64,000 nucleotides of DNA from Saccharicrinis fermentans DSM 9555 = JCM 21142 (GTDB lineage Bacteria > Bacteroidota > Bacteroidia > Bacteroidales > Marinilabiliaceae), in assembly GCF_000517085.1 (NCBI RefSeq), contig NZ_KI912107.1, forward strand, positions 70,425 through 134,424, read 5' to 3'. The position numbers and the translations under genes were made by a program. Of this stretch, positions 8,646 to 16,584 are shown piece by piece. The stretch's first letter is position 1. The number at the start of each line of letters is the position of its first letter. The notes under the pieces were generated by a model. It made no database searches, was not told where the DNA came from, and saw only the letters and a program-made list of their open reading frames with translations.

Positions 8646-9232
8646 TTAAAGTCGGAATAACGGGTGGTATTGGTAGTGGAAAAACTACCGTAAGTCATAT
8701 TTTTGAGGCTTTGAAAGTGCCTGTTTATTGTGCCGATATGGAAGCAAGAAAGTTAACCGATGTGCACCCGGATATAGTAGCTGGTGTGAAAAAACTATTT
8801 GGCAATGACATTTATATAGATGGTCGGCTGGATCGTAAAAGAGTGGCTGCCTTGGTATTTGCAAATAAGAATCTTTTGTCGGAACTGAATAGTATTGTGC
8901 ACCCTCTTGTAAAAGAGCACTTCAACAACTGGGTGAAGCATTGTCATGCGAAATGTGATTATGTGTTAAAAGAAGCTGCCATATTGTTTGAGAGTGGTGG
9001 AAATCAACAAATGGATAAGGTTGTTACCGTCACAGCTCCACTGGAACTTAGAATAAAAAGGGTGATGAAACGGGATGGATTGACTGAGAAAGAAGTAAAA
9101 GATCGGATCCTTCATCAAATGCCTGAACAGGATAAAATCCGCATGTCTGATTATGTGATTCAGTGTAATGATAAGGATCTGGTGATTCCTCAGGTGCTTC
9201 AAATACATCAATTACTTTTGCGTCAATCATGA
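8642..9232 (+). CDS. coaE: Dephospho-CoA kinase
   Basis: Phosphorylates dephospho-CoA, the last step of coenzyme A synthesis. It has 196 residues. The P-loop GITGGIGSGKTTVS lies at residues 5-18, then VYCADMEARKLT (substrate Asp), RLDRKRVAALVF, and the lid segment RIKRVMKRDGLTEKEVKDRI with Q-MPEQDK. The ATG overlaps the preceding stop by 4 bp. Its presence next to ybbR is a common Bacteroidota arrangement. Confidence 0.95.
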   Translation: MIKVGITGGIGSGKTTVSHIFEALKVPVYCADMEARKLTDVHPDIVAGVKKLFGNDIYIDGRLDRKRVAALVFANKNLLSELNSIVHPLVKEHFNNWVKHCHAKCDYVLKEAAILFESGGNQQMDKVVTVTAPLELRIKRVMKRDGLTEKEVKDRILHQMPEQDKIRMSDYVIQCNDKDLVIPQVLQIHQLLLRQS

Positions 9233-9318
9233 CAGATGGATTGCTTTGGCACGAAAAATGATAAAAGAGTGATATGAATAACAGATCTTTGTATAGGATC
9301 ATTCCAATATATTGAATA

Positions 9319-10056
9319 ATGAATATTTTTAAAATTTCAGGCTCTTCATTGTTAGGGGCAGGATTGGGTTGGTGGTTCGCCGGACCCGTAGGGGCTGTCT
9401 TGGGTTTTGTACTGGGCTCTTTTGCCGAAGGGGTATCTGGAGAATTGGCTACGGAAAATAGAACAGAAGGTAATCCTAGGGATGGATTTGTGGCGTCTTT
9501 GCTGGTGCTGATTGCAGCGGTAATGAAGGCTGATGGAAAGATTGTTAAGTCGGAATTGGATTTTGTTAAAGCATATTTGCGTCAGGCTTTTAACGAAGAA
9601 AAAGCTTCGGAAGCCTTATTGATGTTGAGGGAGATATTGGAACGTGATATTCCCTTGCAGCAGGTCTGTAGGCAGATTAGTGCAAATGTGGATTATAACT
9701 CCAAGGTGCAGCTTGTACATATGTTATTTGGCGTGGCCAATGCCGATGGTGCAATACCTGCCAGTGAGCAAGATGTTATTCGTTTGATAGCAAGCGGACT
9801 GGGACTTTCGACACGCGATTTTGAATCGGTCATGAATATGTACGTAAAAAGTACTGAGTCGGCCTATAAGATATTAGAAGTGGATCCAGCGGCTAGTAAT
9901 GATGAAATAAAAAAAGCCTATCGAAAAATGGCCGTAAAGTTTCACCCTGATAAGGTAGCTCATCTGGGTGAGGAGTTTCAGGCTTCGGCCAATGAGAAGT
10001 TTCAGAAAGTGAATGAAGCTTTTGAAACCATTAAAAAACAAAGAGGCTTTAATTAG
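9319..10056 (+). CDS. TerB-like plus C-terminal J-domain protein (DjlA type)
   Basis: Probable DnaK co-chaperone. The N-terminus is glycine-rich and hydrophobic (GSSLLGAGLGWWFAGPVGAVLGFVLGSF) and likely membrane-associated. A TerB-like helical domain (about residues 55-170, with VMKADGKIVKSELDFVKAYL and NADGAIPASEQDVI) follows. A J domain occupies residues 180-245 and contains the required HPD motif (VKFHPDKVAH). The domain order equals DjlA of Proteobacteria. It lies 87 bp after coaE. Confidence 0.9.
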   Translation: MNIFKISGSSLLGAGLGWWFAGPVGAVLGFVLGSFAEGVSGELATENRTEGNPRDGFVASLLVLIAAVMKADGKIVKSELDFVKAYLRQAFNEEKASEALLMLREILERDIPLQQVCRQISANVDYNSKVQLVHMLFGVANADGAIPASEQDVIRLIASGLGLSTRDFESVMNMYVKSTESAYKILEVDPAASNDEIKKAYRKMAVKFHPDKVAHLGEEFQASANEKFQKVNEAFETIKKQRGFN

Positions 10057-10068
10057 CTTGTTAAATAA

Positions 10069-10098
10069 TTTGTAGTTCATCCTATTCTGTTATTTTTG
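10069..10098 (+). promoter_or_regulatory. Bacteroidota-type promoter for the DUF5606 gene
   Basis: TTTG at 10069-10072, an 18-bp spacer, then TATTTTTG at 10091-10098. This matches TTTG-N19-TAnnTTTG apart from one spacer base. The predicted start is near 10105, which leaves a leader of about 50 nt. Confidence 0.65.
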
Positions 10099-10155
10099 CA
10101 GTGAATTTTTAGACCCATAAAAAACAACAGGGAGTTTAATCGAAAAAAAAATGTA

Positions 10156-10608
10156 ATGAGTGAAATGTTAAAGGGAATATTGGCTGTTTCAGGACAAAGT
10201 GGATTGTTTAAAATGATTTCACAAGCAAAAAACAGCATTATAGTTGAGTCATTGGTTGATGGGAAAAGAATGCCGGCTTATGCAACATCCAGAATTAGTG
10301 CGTTGGAGGATATTTCGATTTTTACCGAAGAAGCGGATGTGAAATTGGTCGATGTTTTTAAAAGTATTTTCGAGAAAGAGAATGGAGGACCATCTATCAG
10401 TCATAAGGTATCTGCGAATGAGTTAAAAAGTTACTTTGCTGAAGTATTGCCCGATTATGATAGAGATAGGGTATATGTTTCTGATATCAAGAAGGTAATT
10501 ATGTGGTACAATTTATTGGTAGATAAGAATATCTTTAAATTTGGTGAGGAAGAGGAAGCTAATACCGAACAGTCTGTGGAAGCAGCATCGAAGGAAGCTA
10601 AAGCATAG
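10156..10608 (+). CDS. DUF5606 family protein
   Basis: A conserved cytosolic Bacteroidota protein of unknown function, 150 residues. It has a recognisable family start (MLKGILAVSGQSGLFKMISQ), the segment NSIIVESLVDGKRMPAYATSRISALEDISIFT, and the middle LKSYFAEVLPDYDRDRVYVSDIKKVIMWYN. The C-terminal tail is acidic and alanine-rich. No signal peptide or membrane segment is seen. It has its own promoter and terminator, so it is a single-gene unit. Confidence 0.85.
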   Translation: MSEMLKGILAVSGQSGLFKMISQAKNSIIVESLVDGKRMPAYATSRISALEDISIFTEEADVKLVDVFKSIFEKENGGPSISHKVSANELKSYFAEVLPDYDRDRVYVSDIKKVIMWYNLLVDKNIFKFGEEEEANTEQSVEAASKEAKA

Positions 10609-10644
10609 AAAAGAACGCAAAGCTAAATAGCTTATAAATGATAG

Positions 10645-10676
10645 CGGGTAAAATCAATAGGGTTTTGCCCGTTTTT
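10645..10676 (+). terminator. Terminator of the DUF5606 gene
   Basis: CGGGTAAAA pairs with TTTTGCCCG (one wobble) and TTTTT follows. The next 260 bp up to 10937 are AT-rich with no gene that I can see. Confidence 0.85.
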
Positions 10677-10936
10677 ATCTTAAAACACACAGATGCTTTG
10701 AAATTTTATTTGCAATATGAAGAGTAAACTTTTTGTTTCATGGCAACCTCTGTAATGTGCCTCCTTTTTTCGAAGTATATCATTAAATTCATCTTATTTA
10801 TAGGTGAAATCCAGTTAACCATCTACTTGTTTTTTTATTCCTTGTAATTTTAAATATCTTTAAAATTAGTATAATATAACGGAGTCGTAAAAAATGACCC
10901 ATAAAATAAGTTGAACTATTTTGAAACAAATACATT

Positions 10937-11512
10937 ATGAAAATATTATTAAAGACATATGTAATATCATCATTACTTTTGGTAGCACTTACATCTCAAG
11001 TATCAGCTCAATCCAGACGTTATACGAAAAATAAGAAAGAATCAAAAGTTATAATTAGTAAGAGAATTCCGAGCACAAAAGTCAAGTACAAAAAACCAAG
11101 TAGAAAGGTTGTTACAGTTCGGTCGCTTCCTGCAAAAACAGTTATTAAGCACAAAGGACGCATGTATTACTATGCTAATAATAAGTATTATACCCGATCT
11201 AGTGATCGTTATATTGTTATTGCCCCACAAGTTGGGTTTAGAATTAAGGTCTTGCCCTCAAATTTTAAAAGGGTGCATTTTAATAGCTATGATTATTTTT
11301 ATGCAAATGGGATTTTTTATACACAAATTGAGGCAGGATACGAAGTTGTTGAACCAAAAGTTGGTACCATTGTTTATGAGTTGCCGAACGATTTTGAGAA
11401 GGTAGTAATTAATGATGAAATCTATTATGAATATGCTAATATCTTATATGAAAAAGTACAAGTCGATGGTACAAGAGCCTATGAGATTGTTGGTATTATT
11501 GATATGGAATAG
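10937..11512 (+). CDS. Exported DUF6515-like protein
   Basis: An exported protein of unknown function. A signal peptide (MKILLKTYVISSLLLVALTS, cleavage near VSAQ) is followed by a very basic stretch (residues 26-60). Then come three tyrosine-rich units (MYYYANNKYYT, YDYFYANGIFYT, IYYEYANILYE), each followed by a V-x-P-x-V-G or LP segment. This matches the DUF6515 pattern I know from Bacteroidota envelope proteins. The assignment rests on pattern recognition only. No operon partner is seen. Confidence 0.65.
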   Translation: MKILLKTYVISSLLLVALTSQVSAQSRRYTKNKKESKVIISKRIPSTKVKYKKPSRKVVTVRSLPAKTVIKHKGRMYYYANNKYYTRSSDRYIVIAPQVGFRIKVLPSNFKRVHFNSYDYFYANGIFYTQIEAGYEVVEPKVGTIVYELPNDFEKVVINDEIYYEYANILYEKVQVDGTRAYEIVGIIDME

Positions 11513-11639
11513 ATAGGATATATGTGTTTAGGTTTATTACAACCCATAATTAGTAAATGTTAGTAAAATTTCTATTTGAGCTAACCGAAGATAAGGATAT
11601 TGTTAACTTCATAAATATGAAGTCATCCCTTGCGAATAC

Positions 11640-12490
11640 CAAATATGGGTAAGTGCTCCCGTACGTATAAGCTTATCATTTACTTTCAGGAAAGTTTCAT
11701 ACCTCTTTTGTTGTGGACCAGAAATACCTTTCCGTTTGGCAGTAGCTATTATTTGTTTTTTTTATTGTTTTCTCACTGTATCTTTCGGTTTAGAAATTTG
11801 CAAGAAAAACATTCAATTTTAGCCATGAGCCTTCTGGAAATAGACATGTGTTTTTCAATATTGAATTTGATGTTTGGTATCGTCAAAGAGCAGGAAGTGA
11901 CGGACACGATATAACATTAAACGTTCTTTGTAAATTTCAGGGTGTAATGTCCTATAAATAGGATGGCAAAATATATGACAAAGGAGATGTACATGTTAAT
12001 AAACTGTTTCAAGAATTTAATTCGAGAACTATTTATGTAACACCTACATTTTCAAGTAAAAAGACTTGGTCAACTATTTTACAAACTGATATTCATTAAA
12101 AGGAATACCGTATGGCTTCTCAATACAATTTAAATTCTGTTGGAAGGTTTGGCTTCTGCTTATAATATAGATGAGATCATTTCTTATTTAGAAAAAGCGA
12201 TACAATTGAATTGGAGAGCGAATCAACTTCGTAAACCTGATTTTATTGTTAACTATATGAAGGATTTAAAAAGGGAATTAGAATATTTGGATAAAATTAA
12301 ATATAGTATTTTCTTATATGTGTTTGTTAATGATAAAAATAAGTCTCCGAATCTAAATGGAATAAGACTCTTATGTTTATTGAAAGATAATAAATACATA
12401 TTACTTTTATTCCAGAAAAAGAGAAGTTGGATGTTTTTTTAGCTGTTTGGGGATTGATTTTTATATTTAACCAGATTGGCGTTGATAGGT
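11640..12490 (+). pseudogene. Decayed coding region, family not recognised
   Basis: No intact gene fills this stretch of almost 1 kb. Coding-like pieces are visible in shifting frames. A segment around 11820-12097 reads HEPSGNRHVFFNIEFDVWY, then ITLNVLCKFQGV, an in-frame TAG near 11958, then DGKIYDKGDVHVNKLFQEF. A second piece at 12140-12440 (YNIDEIISYLEKAIQLNW, KDLKRELEYLDKIKY) continues after a frameshift as TFIPEKEKLDVFLAVWGLIF up to about 12490. I read this as one or two dead genes. I could not identify the family. Confidence 0.4.
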
Positions 12491-12502
12491 AGTGTCAGAC
12501 GA

Positions 12503-13861
12503 TCAAATGTCTTCGTATTTGGGTGTTTGATGCTTGATAACACCTTTACGTTTCCATTTGCCGCTTAAATAATACATTAAGGAACCGATCATTCCAAACG
12601 TCCAACCTGCAGGTATGGCCCACCAAATGCCCTCTACACCAAATGCCCTTGAGAAGAATATGGCCAAAGGAATTCGGATGATCCAAAGTGACATCAGTGT
12701 GATAAACATCGGAATTAGGGTGGCTCCTGCACCTCTTAGGACACCATGTAATACAAACATGGTTGAGAATATAAGGTAAAAGGAGCTGACAATTAGAAGG
12801 TAACTTGAGCCATAGCCAACAACTTCAGGATTGTTGGAGAATAGGCCCATTAAAGGCTTGCTAAATAAATATGTCATCAACATGACCACAAAACTGATGC
12901 TCCATGACATGAAGAGAGTTGCCCGTAGGCCTTTTTTGATACGGTCAATCTTGTTGGCACCCAGGTTCTGACCTACAAAGGCCGATAGGGCAGAGGCCAG
13001 ATTTAAAGCCGGAAGTGCTGCCAGGGAATCAATTTGTCCGGCAACAGTATAGGCGGCTAAGACAGTGGAATCAAAATTGTTTACGATGCGTATCAGTGCC
13101 ATCATACTCAATGCAATAAAGGTTTGCTGAAATCCGGTAGGCAAACCAATACGTAAGCTCTGTTTAAACAGTTCCCAGTCAAAAACCCATTGTTTTAATT
13201 TGAATGAAATGATATGCTGTTTCTTTTCGAGATATATTATTGCCTGGGCAAAGGCAATAAATTGCGAAATGACAGTAGCTGCTGCAGCAGCTTTGATTCC
13301 CCATTTAAAGACAGCTACAAATAAAATATCTAGTATAATATTTAAGATCGTTGCAAAGATCAAAAAACGTAGAGGGGTTTTAGAGTCGCCCAGACCTCTT
13401 AGTATGGACGAAGTTCCATTAAAGCCGAAAAAGGCAATCATCCCTGTCATATAAACCGTAAAATATTCGACCGATTGTGGAAGTACATCTTCGCCCACAT
13501 TGAGAAGTCGAAAAATATCTTCACTAAAAAAAATGCCAATAAACATGAGTACTATACTGGCAAAAAATAGAAAGGTAAAAATTGTTGTGATAGCGCGCTT
13601 TACTTTTTCGGTTTCTTTGGCGCCGAAATATTGCGAAATAACGATGGTTGCACCGCTACCGATACCAATCATAAATGAGATAAGTGCATAGAAAATGGGA
13701 AACGAAGCTCCTATGGCAGCCAATGCGGTGTCGTCGATGTAACGTCCTACAATAATCCTGTCAACTACGCTATAAAGCTGTTGGAATAGATTTCCGAGTA
13801 CCATGGGTAAAGCAAAATGATAAATAAGTTTTGCTTCATTTCCTACTGTAAGGTCTTTCAT
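12503..13861 (-). CDS. MATE family efflux transporter
   Basis: Inner-membrane multidrug/toxin extrusion antiporter (12 predicted segments, 452 residues), driven by Na+ or H+. It begins MKDLTVGNEAKLIYHFALPM, then the family-typical LGNLFQQLYSVVDRIIVGRYI, ALAAIGASFPI, IGIGSGATIVISQYFGAK and, in the second half, ALPALNLASALSAFVGQNLGA. The charged tail ends HQTPKYEDI. It is likely a single-gene unit. The substrate cannot be told from sequence. Confidence 0.93.
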   Translation of the reverse strand: MKDLTVGNEAKLIYHFALPMVLGNLFQQLYSVVDRIIVGRYIDDTALAAIGASFPIFYALISFMIGIGSGATIVISQYFGAKETEKVKRAITTIFTFLFFASIVLMFIGIFFSEDIFRLLNVGEDVLPQSVEYFTVYMTGMIAFFGFNGTSSILRGLGDSKTPLRFLIFATILNIILDILFVAVFKWGIKAAAAATVISQFIAFAQAIIYLEKKQHIISFKLKQWVFDWELFKQSLRIGLPTGFQQTFIALSMMALIRIVNNFDSTVLAAYTVAGQIDSLAALPALNLASALSAFVGQNLGANKIDRIKKGLRATLFMSWSISFVVMLMTYLFSKPLMGLFSNNPEVVGYGSSYLLIVSSFYLIFSTMFVLHGVLRGAGATLIPMFITLMSLWIIRIPLAIFFSRAFGVEGIWWAIPAGWTFGMIGSLMYYLSGKWKRKGVIKHQTPKYEDI

Positions 13862-14143
13862 GCAGAAATTTGATGTTATTGAATGATCTCTAGAACTAAA
13901 TCAAAAGAAATATGTCTGTTAAAAGTTCATTTTAATGGTGCCTTCACAAAGCCTTTATGTAAATAATTAGTTTGTAAAAACTTAGAGATGGTGGTTGTCT
14001 GTGTTTTTTTTGTTCATAAGAATTTACGAAGCACGCCTACAAAGCAACACATTTAATTAGTTTCGTACAATTTATTTTTGGCCATTTTTTGAGGAAAGAG
14101 AAGTTGTGAATACGCAAAGTCAGTATGTGTTTGTTACCAATAA

Positions 14144-14177
14144 AAAACGCCTTGGCAAAAAGGCCAAAGCGTTTTTA
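14144..14177 (-). terminator. Terminator after the purine permease (bidirectional)
   Basis: AAAAACGCCTTGGC pairs with the reverse complement of GGCCAAAGCGTTTTT with one mismatch. The T run lies on either side, depending on strand. It sits just after the permease stop. The rest of 13862-14143 holds no gene I can recognise. Confidence 0.85.
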
Positions 14178-14194
14178 TGGTCTCGCGAATATGA

Positions 14195-15499
14195 TTAATC
14201 CATAAAGATGAATTTCATCACAAATAATATGGCTAAAACATAAGAGATGATTGATATCTCCTTGTATCTACCTGTAAACAGTTTTAAGATTACGTAGGAT
14301 AACATACCGAATACAATACCTTCTGCAATTGAAAATGCCAATGGCATCATAATAAGCGTGAAAAAAGCGGGTATTGATTCTGTGTAATCGTCAAAATTAA
14401 GATTTTTCACCGGGGTCATCATCATAACACCAACCAATACCAAAGCAGATGCTGTAGCGGCTGCCGGAATCATTAGAAATAAAGGCGACAAAAATAATGC
14501 TACGATGAATAAGCCTGCCGTTGTAAGTGCTGTTAGACCGGTTCTACCTCCTTCGGCGACTCCAGCAGCTGATTCCACATAGGTTGTTACGGTTGAGGTA
14601 CCCAGGGCTGCTCCCAGTGTGGTTCCGATAGAGTCGGCCATAAGTGCTTGTTTTACATTGGGTATGCGACCGTCTTTGCTTAGCATGTTGGCTTTGGTAG
14701 AAACACCAATCAAGGTGCCTACTGTGTCAAACATATCTACAAATAGAAAGGTGAATAAGACGGTAATCATAGTAAAGATACCTTCGCCCGTATTGATCCA
14801 GTCCCACTCAAATTGCCAGGCAATGGAAGAGATGGAAGGAACGGAGAAATCAAAGTGAGGTAATTCTGTTACGTGAATGGGAATACCCACAATTGTGGTA
14901 ACGATCATACCGATCAGTAAGGCTCCTCTTACTTTTAATGCCAATAGTATACCTGTGATGGCGATGCCGCCTAATGCCAGCAATACTTTAGCCGATTGCA
15001 TATCACCTAAGTGAACAAAAGTAGCTTCGTGGGCTACGATAATGCCGGCATTCTTCATTCCGATAAAAGCAATAAATAAACCAATACCCACCGAGATGGC
15101 ATTTTTCATACTTGTGGGGATGGCATTGATAATTACCTCACGTATGTTAAATACGGTCATTAGTATAAACAAAATTCCTTCAAGGAATACAGCGGTTAAT
15201 GCAAATTGCCAAGACATACCCATGCCCAGGCAAACACCAAAAGCAAAGAAAGCATTTAAGCCCATGCCCGGAGCTAGTGCAAAGGGTAATTTTGCCCATA
15301 AGGCCATGACTAAAGTACCCAGAGCTGCCGATATGGCAGTGGCTGTAAAAATAGCTCCCTTATCCATGCCTGTTGCAGAGAGGATGTCTGGGTTCACAGC
15401 TAAAATATAAGCCATGGTCATAAACGTAGTGATACCGGCAATAACTTCGGTACGTACGTTTGTCTTATTCTTTTTTAATTGAAAAAATTTCTCTAACAT
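14195..15499 (-). CDS. NCS2 family purine permease (AzgA type)
   Basis: Inner-membrane symporter for adenine, guanine or hypoxanthine. It has 434 residues and about 12-13 membrane segments. AzgA-subfamily hallmarks are the N-terminal TEVIAGITTFMTMAYILAVNP, then LPFALAPGMGLNAFFAF, IPTSMKNAISVGIGLFIAFI and GTSTVTTYVESAAGVAEGGRTG (substrate-binding Glu/Gly region). The gene begins 10 bp after the stop of the DUF5020 gene, so the two are cotranscribed. No purine riboswitch is seen upstream of the pair. Confidence 0.92.
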   Translation of the reverse strand: MLEKFFQLKKNKTNVRTEVIAGITTFMTMAYILAVNPDILSATGMDKGAIFTATAISAALGTLVMALWAKLPFALAPGMGLNAFFAFGVCLGMGMSWQFALTAVFLEGILFILMTVFNIREVIINAIPTSMKNAISVGIGLFIAFIGMKNAGIIVAHEATFVHLGDMQSAKVLLALGGIAITGILLALKVRGALLIGMIVTTIVGIPIHVTELPHFDFSVPSISSIAWQFEWDWINTGEGIFTMITVLFTFLFVDMFDTVGTLIGVSTKANMLSKDGRIPNVKQALMADSIGTTLGAALGTSTVTTYVESAAGVAEGGRTGLTALTTAGLFIVALFLSPLFLMIPAAATASALVLVGVMMMTPVKNLNFDDYTESIPAFFTLIMMPLAFSIAEGIVFGMLSYVILKLFTGRYKEISIISYVLAILFVMKFIFMD

Positions 15500-15509
15500 A
15501 TCTTGTTAA

Positions 15510-16205
15510 TTAGAAAGTCCACTTGGCGGCTAAGGTTGGATTAATTACAAATTTGTCATCTGCAAAATTATTGCTCATCTCTATTTCAGTACCCAGTGAA
15601 ATGGTTTTGTTGAAATTGTACCAAAATTGTGGTTCAGCTAGGAAAACAAATTTCTCATCATTGAAATAGTTGTCTTCTCTCCAGAAATCGGCAAAACCAG
15701 TTACAGATATTTTTCTGTCTGCAAAGTGAAGTCCCCATACTGCTGTTAACTGAAAGCCAAGAAGGTTTTCTTGAGAATAGTCTTCATTGATTTTTCCATC
15801 CTGTATATGCTTAAGGTTGGCTTGTACTGTTAGTATCTTTGAAAAATCAGCATTATTGAAAGTGTATTGAGCACCTACTAACCAGGCATTTTTAATAGCT
15901 CCGAAATAGGCATTTCCACTATTGAACTCAATACGAGGCTCAAGTTTTTGTGTCTCGTTCCATTTGAAACTTCTGGCTATCTCCATATAAGCCAAAGAAA
16001 CCCCATTGTCTACTCCTCTTTTGTCAGTATCATAGTCAAGATCAATAAAAAAGAAAGTGCTACCCATCTTGTCTGGTTTGAACATCTCAAAGGTAGTGGT
16101 GAACATTTGACGTTCTTCACCAAAATCGTAGTGCAATTGTACATTTTGGGCTTTCATGGTGCTTACAAAAGCTAAAACCAATGCAACAAATAAAAGTTTT
16201 TTCAT
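15510..16205 (-). CDS. DUF5020 outer-membrane protein, probable Tsx-like channel
   Basis: A predicted outer-membrane beta-barrel. A signal peptide (MKKLLFVALVLAFVSTMKAQ) is followed by 210 residues of alternating hydrophobic/polar strands, with the family start NVQLHYDFGEERQMFTTTFE and the end FVINPTLAAKWTF. The terminal aromatic Phe is typical of barrel proteins. DUF5020 proteins resemble Tsx-type nucleoside channels (family-level knowledge). The tight link to a purine permease fits a two-membrane nucleobase/nucleoside uptake pair. The substrate is an inference. Confidence 0.8.
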   Translation of the reverse strand: MKKLLFVALVLAFVSTMKAQNVQLHYDFGEERQMFTTTFEMFKPDKMGSTFFFIDLDYDTDKRGVDNGVSLAYMEIARSFKWNETQKLEPRIEFNSGNAYFGAIKNAWLVGAQYTFNNADFSKILTVQANLKHIQDGKINEDYSQENLLGFQLTAVWGLHFADRKISVTGFADFWREDNYFNDEKFVFLAEPQFWYNFNKTISLGTEIEMSNNFADDKFVINPTLAAKWTF

Positions 16206-16546
16206 TTTTAAAAGTTTTCTAGGCTACAGCAAACTAAAGGCAAAGGCTATTTTGTGATAAAATAACCATATTGTTAGTTTATTGTAGAAGTGTGTAATTA
16301 TTTGAGTATTAAAGGCGCAAAAATAATTTAAAATCGTCATCTTCAAAAAAATATATGGTAATTTACTGGAGGAATGTAAGGTATGGGGTGTTTTTTTTAA
16401 AAGGGATTATTGGGTAAGGTGCATGTAATAAGTACTTTAAGTTGTGATTAAAATCATTTTGTCTGCGATGAAGAATTAATTTGAATGAATCATTTTATTT
16501 GGTGTAAAATTTGTTTAGACATGGCAGTTAAATACAAATGAGCTAG

Positions 16547-16578
16547 TTGTTGGCTCGAAACAATTTTTTCTATCTTTG
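16547..16578 (+). promoter_or_regulatory. Bacteroidota-type promoter of the porin gene
   Basis: TTG at 16547 or 16550, then TATCTTTG at 16571-16578. The porin ATG lies at 16585, only 6 bp after the -7 element, so the mRNA would be leaderless or nearly so. The remaining 16206-16546 is AT-rich, divergent, and holds no gene I can see. Confidence 0.65.
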
Positions 16579-16584
16579 CGCACA

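Noticed and set aside
15042-15410. 122-codon open frame on the plus strand opposite the purine permease
   Set aside because: It is the antisense shadow of a well-conserved membrane protein gene; its composition is that of reversed hydrophobic codons and it shows no family motif.
15500-16584. Possible purine riboswitch before the DUF5020/permease operon
   Set aside because: I looked for the conserved three-way junction core upstream of 16205 and saw no matching pattern.
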